Of a stretch of DNA of 13,000 nucleotides, positions 1 through 5,945 are shown piece by piece. The DNA is from CAZRUA01 sp964603125 (GTDB lineage Bacteria; Bacteroidota; Bacteroidia; B-17B0; Aurantibacillaceae): NCBI GenBank assembly GCA_964603125.1, contig CAZRUA010000103.1:1-13000 (forward strand). Reading direction: 5' to 3'. The number at the start of each line of letters is the position of its first letter. Position 1 is the first letter of the stretch. A model generated the notes under the pieces. That model was not told the origin of the DNA and did no database searches. It was given only the letters and a program-made list of their open reading frames with translations. Position numbers and translations under genes: made by a program.

Positions 1-198
1 TGCAACCGATACAACGAAACGTAAATTAGCACGAGTTAACTTTTCCAATGCATTTTGGTCCCCATCTCGAATTTTCTTAGCTAATTGTACTTCTTCTTCC
101 GCAGTAATTAATTCCTCACGACCAATCTCTTGTAAATACTTGTCTAACGAAGCACTTTCACGATTAGTAATTGATTTGGTTATTTTGAGTTGTCTCAT
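1..198 (-). CDS. rpoD: RNA polymerase primary sigma factor RpoD (SigA), N-terminal part
   Basis: The N-terminal 66 residues of the housekeeping sigma factor, which directs core RNA polymerase to promoters. The gene runs off the left edge. The protein starts MRQLKITKSIT and continues through LDKYLQEIG, ITAEEEVQLAKKI and LTRANLRFVVSVA, which are sigma region 1.2 and the start of region 2.1. It lacks the long region 1.1 of proteobacterial RpoD, as is usual for Bacteroidota. The ATG at 196-198 is the only sensible start and sits about 33 nt downstream of a good Bacteroidota promoter. Identification rests on the strongly conserved 1.2/2.1 motifs; the promoter-binding regions are outside the window. 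Confidence 0.95.
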   Translation of the reverse strand, partial: MRQLKITKSITNRESASLDKYLQEIGREELITAEEEVQLAKKIRDGDQNALEKLTRANLRFVVSVA

Positions 199-230
199 GT
201 TTTATTAGGATGGTATTATAAAATTGAATG

Positions 231-260
231 CAAAAGTAGTCTATTTTAGCCGCGTGGCAA
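231..260 (-). promoter_or_regulatory. rpoD promoter (Bacteroidota -33/-7 type)
   Basis: Read on the minus strand, TACTTTTG (238 to 231) matches the Bacteroidota -7 consensus TAnnTTTG exactly. A TTG (260 to 258) lies 19 nt upstream, the expected -33 spacing. Transcription would start near 225-228, giving a leader of about 30 nt to the rpoD ATG. Confidence 0.75.
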
Positions 261-279
261 AATAATCACCTTTACTTAT

Positions 280-307
280 TTAACTGATTATTAACTATTT
301 ATTAACT
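280..307. repeat. Three TTAACT direct repeats phased at 11 bp, upstream of rpoD promoter
   Basis: TTAACT occurs at 280-285, 291-296 and 302-307, so the copies start exactly 11 bp apart, close to one helical turn. The flanks are also alike, with ATT before each copy. They lie roughly 20-45 bp upstream of the rpoD -33 element. The array could be an activator site, an UP-like or bent element, or chance in AT-rich DNA. Confidence 0.4.
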
Positions 308-341
308 TTTAGACGAAAGCCCTAATGGGAGTTACCGATTA

Positions 342-394
342 AAGATTGCAAATCATAAGATTGATATTATTAAAAACCAATGACTTGCAATCTT
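342..394 (-). terminator. Imperfect hairpin between htrA and rpoD
   Basis: Arms 342-356 and 380-394 pair over 15 positions with one A/C mismatch (10 bp, mismatch, 4 bp) around a 23-nt loop. It begins 15 nt past the htrA stop codon. The minus-strand run after the stem is only a short CTTTA, so termination would be weak. It may instead be a 3'-end stabilising structure for the htrA mRNA. Confidence 0.4.
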
Positions 395-408
395 GAATTC
401 CTAAGGAA

Positions 409-1863
409 TTATAAGCCAAAAGCGTAATAAGCTCTTGAACCATTAGGGTAAACACCTTCGATTAAGATACCACCTGACTTGTTTTTCAAAGCATCTTGAA
501 TATCATCCGTATTCGTAATTTTCTTCTTATCTATCGAGGTGATAATGAAGCCTTTTTTAATACCAGCATGCGCTAATTTCCCTTGTTTAAGTTCAGTGAT
601 TTTAACACCATAACTTGCGCCCAATTTCTTTAATTCAGAATCTGAAGCATTTTCAAAACTAGCTCCTAACTCATCCATCGAAATCGATTCGCGAACTTCC
701 TTCTTAACAACCCCGGTATCTCCATTTTTATTCTTCAAAGTAACTGGAACCACCTTTTCCTTTCCGTCTCTCATAACCGTTACATTAATTTTATTTCCAG
801 GACGGTACTTACTGATTTGTTCTTGCAATTCAGCAACATTCTTAACCGCATTACTTTCAATTTTTGTAATTACATCTCCTTCACTAATTCCATTAAACTC
901 AGCACCTTCAATTGTACCTGTAACATAAGCTCCGTTTAAATTTTTAATTCCCTTTTCCTTAGCAAAACTTGCATCAATGTCTCTAATTCCAACGCCAATA
1001 AAAGCACGCTGCACAGTACCTAACTCAATTAAATCAGCCACAACCTTTTTTACAATGTTTACTGGTATAGCAAATGAATAACCGCTGTAAGAACCTGTTT
1101 GCGAAGCGATAGCCGAATTAATCCCTATAAGCTCTCCACTTGGATTAACTAATGCTCCACCACTATTTCCAGGGTTTACAGCAGCATCCGTTTGAATAAA
1201 TGATTCCACAGGGAATCTACCTTCGTTAGGATCACCTTCAATAATATTAATGTTACGGCCTTTTGCCGATACAATACCTGCCGTTACTGTTGACGTTAAA
1301 TTAAATGGATTACCAACTGCTATTGCCCATTCGCCAATTTTAACGTTATCTGAATTACCATAAGTTAAAAATGGTAAATCTTTTTCGTCAATCTTTACCA
1401 AAGCTAAATCCGTTTGTGGATCAGTTCCAATCACTTCAGCTTTAAACGAACGTTTATCATTTAAAATAACTTCAATTTTATCTGCCCCATCAATAACGTG
1501 GTTATTGGTAACAATATATCCATCCTTACTAATAATAACCCCACTACCACTTCCGCCCTGAGGTTTTTGCTGCATAAAAGGATTACTTCCTCCAAAAAAC
1601 CAAGATTGAAATGGGTCGTTTAAATTATTTGCGCTTTGCTCAACCGAAGTTTTAATGTGAACAACCGCATTTACAGTTTGCTCAGCAGCCTGGGTAAAAT
1701 CCAAATTACCCATTGGTTGAGCGCCAAAACTAGCGTATCTAATTGGACTAGTATTTTGAAAAGAACTAGTTAAACTATTTTCTTTGTGAAAATAATTATT
1801 AGCTAAAAGTGCAATGCCAGCTCCTAGGCCAGCAATTACTAAGGTTGAAAAATACTTCTTCAT
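409..1863 (-). CDS. htrA: HtrA/DegP-family periplasmic serine protease with two PDZ domains
   Basis: An ATP-independent S1C protease/chaperone that handles misfolded envelope proteins. Using the ATG at 1863 (484 residues), an N-terminal hydrophobic signal or anchor covers about 1-24. The trypsin-like domain follows with the full triad: His122 (TNNHVIDG), Asp152 (TDLALVKID) and Ser234 (NPGNSGGAL). PDZ1 spans about 286-380 and PDZ2 about 400-480. A Gly/Ser/Phe/Gln-rich stretch before the protease core resembles the LA loop of DegP-type proteins. The frame can be extended nine codons to a TTG at 1890, but this would put non-signal residues ahead of a typical MKKYFSTL signal start and leave almost no leader after the promoter at 1901-1908, so I chose the ATG. 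It lies upstream of rpoD on the same strand, with a hairpin and a separate promoter between them. Length and domain order are normal for the family. Confidence 0.93.
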   Translation of the reverse strand: MKKYFSTLVIAGLGAGIALLANNYFHKENSLTSSFQNTSPIRYASFGAQPMGNLDFTQAAEQTVNAVVHIKTSVEQSANNLNDPFQSWFFGGSNPFMQQKPQGGSGSGVIISKDGYIVTNNHVIDGADKIEVILNDKRSFKAEVIGTDPQTDLALVKIDEKDLPFLTYGNSDNVKIGEWAIAVGNPFNLTSTVTAGIVSAKGRNINIIEGDPNEGRFPVESFIQTDAAVNPGNSGGALVNPSGELIGINSAIASQTGSYSGYSFAIPVNIVKKVVADLIELGTVQRAFIGVGIRDIDASFAKEKGIKNLNGAYVTGTIEGAEFNGISEGDVITKIESNAVKNVAELQEQISKYRPGNKINVTVMRDGKEKVVPVTLKNKNGDTGVVKKEVRESISMDELGASFENASDSELKKLGASYGVKITELKQGKLAHAGIKKGFIITSIDKKKITNTDDIQDALKNKSGGILIEGVYPNGSRAYYAFGL

Positions 1864-1900
1864 ATTCGTTCTAACTTTATTTAAAAACAATTATTTAACG

Positions 1901-1908
1901 CAAAATTA
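1901..1908 (-). promoter_or_regulatory. Candidate -7 box for htrA
   Basis: On the minus strand TAATTTTG matches TAnnTTTG exactly. Transcription would start near 1895-1898, leaving a leader of about 33 nt to the ATG at 1863. I see no TTG at the ideal 19-nt distance, so only the -7 box supports it. Confidence 0.5.
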
Positions 1909-1966
1909 CAAGTTATGTTACTAAAGGTGTTAATATTTTAACATGCTTTAACAAAAATATTTTATG

Positions 1967-1974
1967 TACTTTTG
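1967..1974 (+). promoter_or_regulatory. Candidate -7 box for the dapF operon
   Basis: TACTTTTG fits TAnnTTTG exactly. The predicted transcript start, near 1979, lies downstream of the ATG at 1964 and upstream of the ATG at 1997, which decides the start of the first gene. No clear TTG is present at the -33 position. It is divergent from the htrA promoter about 60 bp away. Confidence 0.5.
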
Positions 1975-1996
1975 CTTGTGCTTAACAGCAAAATTA

Positions 1997-2683
1997 ATGC
2001 AAAAATTCTTTAAAAAATTTCAAACTTTCTTTTTTGGTTTATCCATTGGCTTGGTTGTAGCGTGCTGTTTTTTTCTATTTAAGCTCGACTCATTCTTCAA
2101 AAACATTAAGTTAAGTTCTAATGACAAAAATGACAAGGTTATAGAAGAAACTATTAAGGAAGAAGAACAAGAAAAAAAGGATAAAAAAAACTCAAATAAC
2201 AAAAAGAATTTAGAGCTTAAAAACTACGACTACCAAGGTAAATCGGCTAAAGACTCGATAAAAGAACAAAACAAACTTTTAGGTATTGATACTTCATACA
2301 CACCAACAAGTGATGGAGATATTTTACTTCTAAAAGAAGAATTACAAAGCATTAAACATATCAAGGTAAAAGAAACTGGGGTTACAAGCGCTAATGGAAA
2401 AGACTCTACTTTACAAAAATTAAGTGGTGTATCTGAGCCTAGTAAAAGTTCTTTTTTGATGGTTGAATTTTGGAAAACACCGCTTAACAGCAAAGGTTAT
2501 AAAATGATGCGAAATAAAGTTTTACTTTATGGATTATCCGAAACTCCTGATTTAGAAGTAGTGAAAATAAATGATGAATACTTTTTGCGCAATAATGCTT
2601 TAATATACAAGCTTACTTACACTAATAACTTTAAGCCTTACGAAAGAATTTTTGATGACGGTATTGCCAAAAAATTCAATTAA
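1997..2683 (+). CDS. Hypothetical membrane-anchored protein, first gene of dapF operon
   Basis: I do not recognise this 228-residue protein. A basic, Phe-rich N-terminus leads into one hydrophobic helix at about 10-34 (GLSIGLVVACCFFLF), most likely a signal anchor with the rest outside the cytoplasm. Residues 43-75 are a charged Lys/Glu/Asn run, probably disordered or coiled. The folded part (about 105-225) ends in an alternating hydrophobic segment (FLMVEFWKTPLN, VLLYGL, FLRNNALIYKL) that looks like a small beta-rich domain. The frame can start at 1964, but that ATG lies upstream of the promoter box and gives an atypical leader, so the ATG at 1997 is preferred. The stop is immediately followed by the dapF ATG, suggesting translational coupling. 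A link to cell-wall precursor synthesis is only contextual. Confidence 0.7.
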   Translation: MQKFFKKFQTFFFGLSIGLVVACCFFLFKLDSFFKNIKLSSNDKNDKVIEETIKEEEQEKKDKKNSNNKKNLELKNYDYQGKSAKDSIKEQNKLLGIDTSYTPTSDGDILLLKEELQSIKHIKVKETGVTSANGKDSTLQKLSGVSEPSKSSFLMVEFWKTPLNSKGYKMMRNKVLLYGLSETPDLEVVKINDEYFLRNNALIYKLTYTNNFKPYERIFDDGIAKKFN

Positions 2684-3457
2684 ATGTTACTTCCTTTTTA
2701 CAAATATCAGGGCACAGGCAATGATTTTATTTTAATTGATAACCGAGTTTCCAATTTCCAGTTACATCAAAGTCAAATTAAAAATCTTTGTGATAGAAGA
2801 TTTGGGATAGGTGCTGATGGACTTATGCTACTTAGCAATGAAAAAGGTTTTGATTTTAAAATGACTTATTACAATAGTGACGGTAATGAAAGTACTATGT
2901 GCGGAAATGGAGGGAGATGCATCTCGATGTTTGCAAAAGATTTACGAATAGTTAAAACAAAAGCTCACTTTATTGCCATTGATGGCGAACATTTTTCGGA
3001 AATTGATAACGATGTTGTTAATTTAAAAATGAATGATGTAACAGAGGTTTTGAGTAAAGATAATTTTCACTTTCTTAATACGGGCTCTCCACATTATGTA
3101 ACAGAGGTTGTCAATTTAGATACCTATGATGTTTTTAAACATGGCAATAACATTCGATACTCAGAAACATATAAACCAGGCGGGACTAATGTGAATTTTA
3201 TTGAATTCAAAAACAATCAGTTATTTGCACGCACATACGAAAGAGGAGTTGAAGACGAAACCTATAGCTGTGGCACAGGAGTTACCGCTTGTGCAATTGT
3301 TTCTTATTTGAAAAAATATACTGGTACAAATTGCGCAGTTCAAACAAAAGGTGGAATGCTTTGGGTTAGCTTTGAAACAAATGACAAGCAAACATTTACC
3401 AATATCCATTTAAAAGGGGCGGCAACTTTTGTATTTAAGGGCGAAATTAATTTATAG
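2684..3457 (+). CDS. dapF: Diaminopimelate epimerase DapF
   Basis: A cytoplasmic, cofactor-independent enzyme that converts LL- to meso-diaminopimelate for lysine and peptidoglycan synthesis. Both catalytic cysteines are visible: Cys73 in MCGNGGRC and Cys196 in SCGTGVTAC. Other family motifs include YQGTGNDF at 8-15, FGIGADGL at 40-47, NSDGNES at 64-70 and the YERGVEDET stretch before Cys196. At 257 residues it is slightly shorter than many homologues but contains both pseudo-symmetric halves. The ATG directly follows the upstream stop codon (zero gap), and the next gene starts 3 nt after its stop, so it belongs to a tightly packed operon. Confidence 0.96.
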   Translation: MLLPFYKYQGTGNDFILIDNRVSNFQLHQSQIKNLCDRRFGIGADGLMLLSNEKGFDFKMTYYNSDGNESTMCGNGGRCISMFAKDLRIVKTKAHFIAIDGEHFSEIDNDVVNLKMNDVTEVLSKDNFHFLNTGSPHYVTEVVNLDTYDVFKHGNNIRYSETYKPGGTNVNFIEFKNNQLFARTYERGVEDETYSCGTGVTACAIVSYLKKYTGTNCAVQTKGGMLWVSFETNDKQTFTNIHLKGAATFVFKGEINL

Positions 3458-3460
3458 TTA

Positions 3461-4057
3461 ATGAGTAGCTCTCCATATAAAATAACCATTACTGATGAGT
3501 TGGATTTCAATCGAATCCAAAAAGGCATTTGGGTTTATATTGCTCATGCTAGCCGCACACCTCCACATATAGGATTAATAATAGATTCGAAAGCCCAATC
3601 ATTAGAAGTAAAAGGAACAAGTGTAAACGTTGGTTTAAATGTTGTTTTAAAAAACTGTCGTTTAAGAAAAATAAAAACCATATTTATTAAAATTGAACCT
3701 CATCCGGTTTTTAGTAACGACTATCTAAAAGAATATTTGATTGAAATTATAAAATCTTTAGACGCTGTAGGGCACAATAATGCGACATGCCTCAGCCCAA
3801 TTAAAGAATTCTTTGCAGAATTTTATCCTGTTAAGACAGATAAAGTTGAATTTATATTTGATTTACTTCCCGAACTATTTAAACATAAAGTAGCTAAGCA
3901 CGTTATGTGTATGAATTTGGAAAATGATTTAGATAATGCTACATTTACTTTACCGTTTTATTCGAAAGAAGAATTAAATGATAAAATTTTAGAAACAAAG
4001 AAATATGCCAAACTTACAAGGAAAGAAAATAATACTGAGAGCTCTAGAGCAATCTGA
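3461..4057 (+). CDS. Unrecognised protein, possibly permuted papain/YiiX-like fold
   Basis: This 198-residue protein has no signal peptide or membrane helix and I cannot name its family. Residues 20-60 (KGIWVYIAH, then PPHIGLII, then SLEVKGTSVNVGLN) resemble the start of permuted NlpC/P60-, YiiX- or LRAT-type domains, where a histidine in an HxG motif pairs with a cysteine further on. Here the candidates are His36 and Cys110 (NNATCLSP). This is inference from motif shape only, and Cys150 or Cys66 are alternatives. The C-terminal 30 residues are charged. The gene starts 3 nt after dapF, and its last 53 nt overlap the start of the GNAT gene in another frame, so it is probably co-translated with its neighbours. 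Confidence 0.65.
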   Translation: MSSSPYKITITDELDFNRIQKGIWVYIAHASRTPPHIGLIIDSKAQSLEVKGTSVNVGLNVVLKNCRLRKIKTIFIKIEPHPVFSNDYLKEYLIEIIKSLDAVGHNNATCLSPIKEFFAEFYPVKTDKVEFIFDLLPELFKHKVAKHVMCMNLENDLDNATFTLPFYSKEELNDKILETKKYAKLTRKENNTESSRAI

Positions 4058-4535
4058 TATTGAAATTTTATATAAGTGGGAAAACGACACAAGTATTTGG
4101 AAAGTAAGTAATACGGTAACTCCCTATAGTAAGTTTTTATTGGAACAATATCTTCTTAACTCACATAACGACATCTATACACAAAAGCAATTGCGTTTAA
4201 TTATCACCGACCAACAAAAAACGGTTGTTGGAGCTATTGACTTATTTGAATTTGATCCTTTACACGCAAGAGCGGGTGTTGGTATTTTAATCGATAAACA
4301 GTACCGAAACAATGGCTACGCATCAGACGCTTTGGATGTGCTATTAGATTATTGTTTTAGTTATTTACATGTAAATCAATTGTATTGCTCAGTATTAATG
4401 GATAACGAAGCTAGTATTCACCTTTTTGAATCGAAAGGCTTTGAGCGCATAGGCATTAAAAAACAATGGATAAGAGTAAATTCAACTCAATTCGGCGACG
4501 TTGTTATGATGCAAAGAATGAACAATCGCAGCTAA
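4005..4535 (+). CDS. GNAT acetyltransferase, RimJ/RimL/SpeG-like
   Basis: A 176-residue cytoplasmic N-acetyltransferase of the Acetyltransf_3 type. The N-terminus has the usual pattern, a short lead then KKIILRALEQSDIEILYKWEND. The acetyl-CoA-binding motif is at about 100-110 (YRNNGYASDAL, an R-x-x-G-x-A loop). The typical end follows: an LYCSVLMDNEASIHLFESKGFERIG-type stretch, cut here by position at about 126-150. The family acetylates ribosomal-protein N-termini, polyamines or small molecules; the substrate cannot be told from sequence. The ATG at 4005 is supported because ILRALE lies at the family's usual distance from the start, even though this makes a 53-nt overlap with the preceding gene. 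It is the last gene of the dapF operon. Confidence 0.85.
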   Translation: MPNLQGKKIILRALEQSDIEILYKWENDTSIWKVSNTVTPYSKFLLEQYLLNSHNDIYTQKQLRLIITDQQKTVVGAIDLFEFDPLHARAGVGILIDKQYRNNGYASDALDVLLDYCFSYLHVNQLYCSVLMDNEASIHLFESKGFERIGIKKQWIRVNSTQFGDVVMMQRMNNRS

Positions 4536-4569
4536 TTTCTAGTAAAAAAATAAAAAATGTTAAATTGTA

Positions 4570-4599
4570 TTGTCAATCAATTTTATTATCGTAATATTG
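4570..4599 (+). promoter_or_regulatory. ars operon promoter
   Basis: TTG at 4570-4572 and TAATATTG at 4592-4599 are separated by 19 nt. The -7 box differs from TAnnTTTG at one position. Transcription would start near 4604-4606, only about 11-13 nt before the arsR ATG at 4617. The -7 box lies inside the palindrome at 4587-4604, so bound ArsR would block it. Confidence 0.6.
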
Positions 4600-4604
4600 C
4601 GATA
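4587..4604. promoter_or_regulatory. Probable ArsR operator palindrome
   Basis: TATCG (4587-4591), eight bases, then CGATA (4600-4604). The centre AAT/ATT is also self-complementary, so the 18-bp site is a palindrome with one mismatched pair (4592/4599). Its position over the promoter of an arsR-led operon makes autorepression by the ArsR dimer the natural reading. This is inferred, not demonstrated. Confidence 0.6.
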
Positions 4605-4616
4605 TACAAATGAAGA

Positions 4617-4949
4617 ATGGGAATTAGTAAAACAGAAGAATTTAGTTTAAAGCAAAATGAGATTGCCGCTTTAGCCAAAGCATTATCACATCCGGCGCGT
4701 GTTGCAATAATAGAATACTTGCTCAAAGTAGAGACATGTATCTGCGGAGACATAGTAAATGAATTGCCTCTGGCCCAGGCAACAGTATCGCAACACTTAA
4801 AAGAGCTGAAAAACGCTGGTTTAATTAAAGGCACCATTGAAGGAAATGCAATTTGCTACTGCATTGACGAAAAAAAACTTGATTTATTTCAAAAGTACTT
4901 TACCTCCATTTTAGTAAAAATACAAAACAAAAAAACAAATTGTTGTTAA
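4617..4949 (+). CDS. arsR: ArsR/SmtB-family arsenite-responsive repressor
   Basis: A 110-residue winged-helix repressor that leaves DNA when it binds As(III). The ArsR fold is clear: LAKALSHPARVAIIEYLL at about 18-36, the recognition helix QATVSQHLKELKNAGLI at about 54-70, and a wing ending at CYCID. The inducer site is the C-x-C pair Cys41/Cys43 in ETCICGDIV, in the same helix as the ELCVCDL site of the plasmid-encoded E. coli-type ArsR. Four further cysteines (80, 82, 109, 110) could supply the third thiol ligand; the protein ends in NCC. An overlapping ATG at 4610 hits a stop after five codons, so 4617 is the start. It leads a five-gene operon and has a palindrome over its promoter, consistent with autoregulation. 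Confidence 0.92.
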   Translation: MGISKTEEFSLKQNEIAALAKALSHPARVAIIEYLLKVETCICGDIVNELPLAQATVSQHLKELKNAGLIKGTIEGNAICYCIDEKKLDLFQKYFTSILVKIQNKKTNCC

Positions 4950-4965
4950 ACTTAAAACTATACAA

Positions 4966-5451
4966 ATGAATCTATCAGCATTAAAAGAAAAATTAAACAA
5001 TTTGGATTCGATAGAATTTGAATTGGAAAACGGAACTAAAATTGAACCTCATTTTCACATTACAGAAGTTGGTTTAATTACAAAAAACTTTATTGATTGT
5101 GGCGGAACAGTAAGAGAAGAAAAAACAATCAACTTTCAACTGTGGCATGCAGAAGATACAATACACCGCTTAAAAGCGAGCAAATTATTGGGTATAATCG
5201 CGACTTCAGAAAAAGTTATTGATTTAGGAAATCATGAAATTGAAGTAGAATATCAAAACGAAACTATTGGTAAATACGACCTTAAATTTGAAAACAATAA
5301 ATTTATTTTGTTATCAAAGAACACAAATTGCTTAGCTCAAGATAAATGTGGTATTCCTGAAAGTCAATTAAAACCACGAGTTAAATTAGCTGATTTACAA
5401 GCGGCCCAAAACTCTGGCGCTTGCTGCGCACCTGGTAGTAAATGCTGCTAA
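4966..5451 (+). CDS. DUF6428-like protein with cysteine-rich tail, ars operon
   Basis: A 161-residue soluble protein that matches my memory of the DUF6428 family, which sits next to arsR in Bacteroidota arsenic operons; its biochemical role is unknown to me. Visible features are an N-terminal helix (LSALKEKLNNLDSIEFEL), an HFHITEVG segment (His29, His31), a conserved-looking CGGTVREE stretch (Cys45) and a FQLWHAED motif at about 57-64. The tail contains Cys122 and Cys128, and ends in two vicinal pairs, Cys153-154 and Cys160-161, separated by APGSK. Vicinal thiols are classic ligands for As(III) and soft metals, so binding or delivering arsenite is plausible but not shown. It lies 16 nt after arsR and 5 nt before the GNAT gene. 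Confidence 0.8.
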   Translation: MNLSALKEKLNNLDSIEFELENGTKIEPHFHITEVGLITKNFIDCGGTVREEKTINFQLWHAEDTIHRLKASKLLGIIATSEKVIDLGNHEIEVEYQNETIGKYDLKFENNKFILLSKNTNCLAQDKCGIPESQLKPRVKLADLQAAQNSGACCAPGSKCC

Positions 5452-5456
5452 AAACT

Positions 5457-5945
5457 ATGGTATTTGAACAAATAACAGAACAAAATTACCCCTTTGTACA
5501 ATCAATTTACGAAGAAGGTATAGCAACTGAAAATGCAACTTTCCAAACAAAAGCTTCATCTTGGGAAGAATGGAATAAAAGCCATTCTTCTCATAGTAGG
5601 CTTTTAGCAAATGTAAATAATGAATATGTTGGATGGGCCGCATTAAGCCCAGTATCAAGCAGATGTGTTTATGAAGGTGTTGCTGAAGTTAGTGTTTACG
5701 TTGGTTCTCAACACAGAAACAAAGGTTATGGAGTTATGCTACTAAATAAACTTATACAAGCAAGCGAAGAGAATGGTATTTGGACATTGCAATCGGGCAT
5801 TTTTCCCGAAAACAAATCCAGCATTAAAATACATGAGGCATGCGGTTTTAGAATAATTGGAACAAGAGAGAAAATTGGAAAAATGAACGGTATATGGAGA
5901 GATAATCTATTTCTTGAAAGAAGAAGTTTAATAAATGGAAAATAA
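5457..5945 (+). CDS. ArsN1/phosphinothricin-type GNAT N-acetyltransferase
   Basis: A 162-residue GNAT of the phosphinothricin acetyltransferase/ArsN1 group. Supporting motifs are IYEEGIATENATFQT at about 17-31, the VGWAALSPVSSR strand/loop at 58-69, AEVSVYV at 76-82 and the acetyl-CoA loop HRNKGYG at 86-92 (R-x-x-G-x-G). The end carries the usual SSIKIHEACGFRIIGTREKIG pattern, then W-R-D. ArsN1 proteins acetylate arsinothricin, an organoarsenical glutamate mimic, and related enzymes acetylate phosphinothricin or methionine sulfoximine. Position in an ars operon favours an organoarsenical, but the true acceptor is unproven. The frame extends to an ATG at 5442 inside the previous gene; MVFEQIT at 5457 fits the family start. 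It overlaps the reductase gene by 11 nt. Confidence 0.82.
   Translation: MVFEQITEQNYPFVQSIYEEGIATENATFQTKASSWEEWNKSHSSHSRLLANVNNEYVGWAALSPVSSRCVYEGVAEVSVYVGSQHRNKGYGVMLLNKLIQASEENGIWTLQSGIFPENKSSIKIHEACGFRIIGTREKIGKMNGIWRDNLFLERRSLINGK

Noticed and set aside
409..1890. Longer htrA frame starting at 1890
   Set aside because: It starts at TTG and adds nine residues ahead of a typical signal sequence, with almost no leader after the promoter box. The ATG at 1863 is better.
1964..1996. Upstream ATG at 1964 for the gene before dapF
   Set aside because: It lies upstream of the TAnnTTTG box and its first residues do not look like a signal anchor start.
4586..4837. Antisense open frame over arsR
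   Set aside because: No recognisable domain, and it is fully explained as a shadow of arsR on the other strand.
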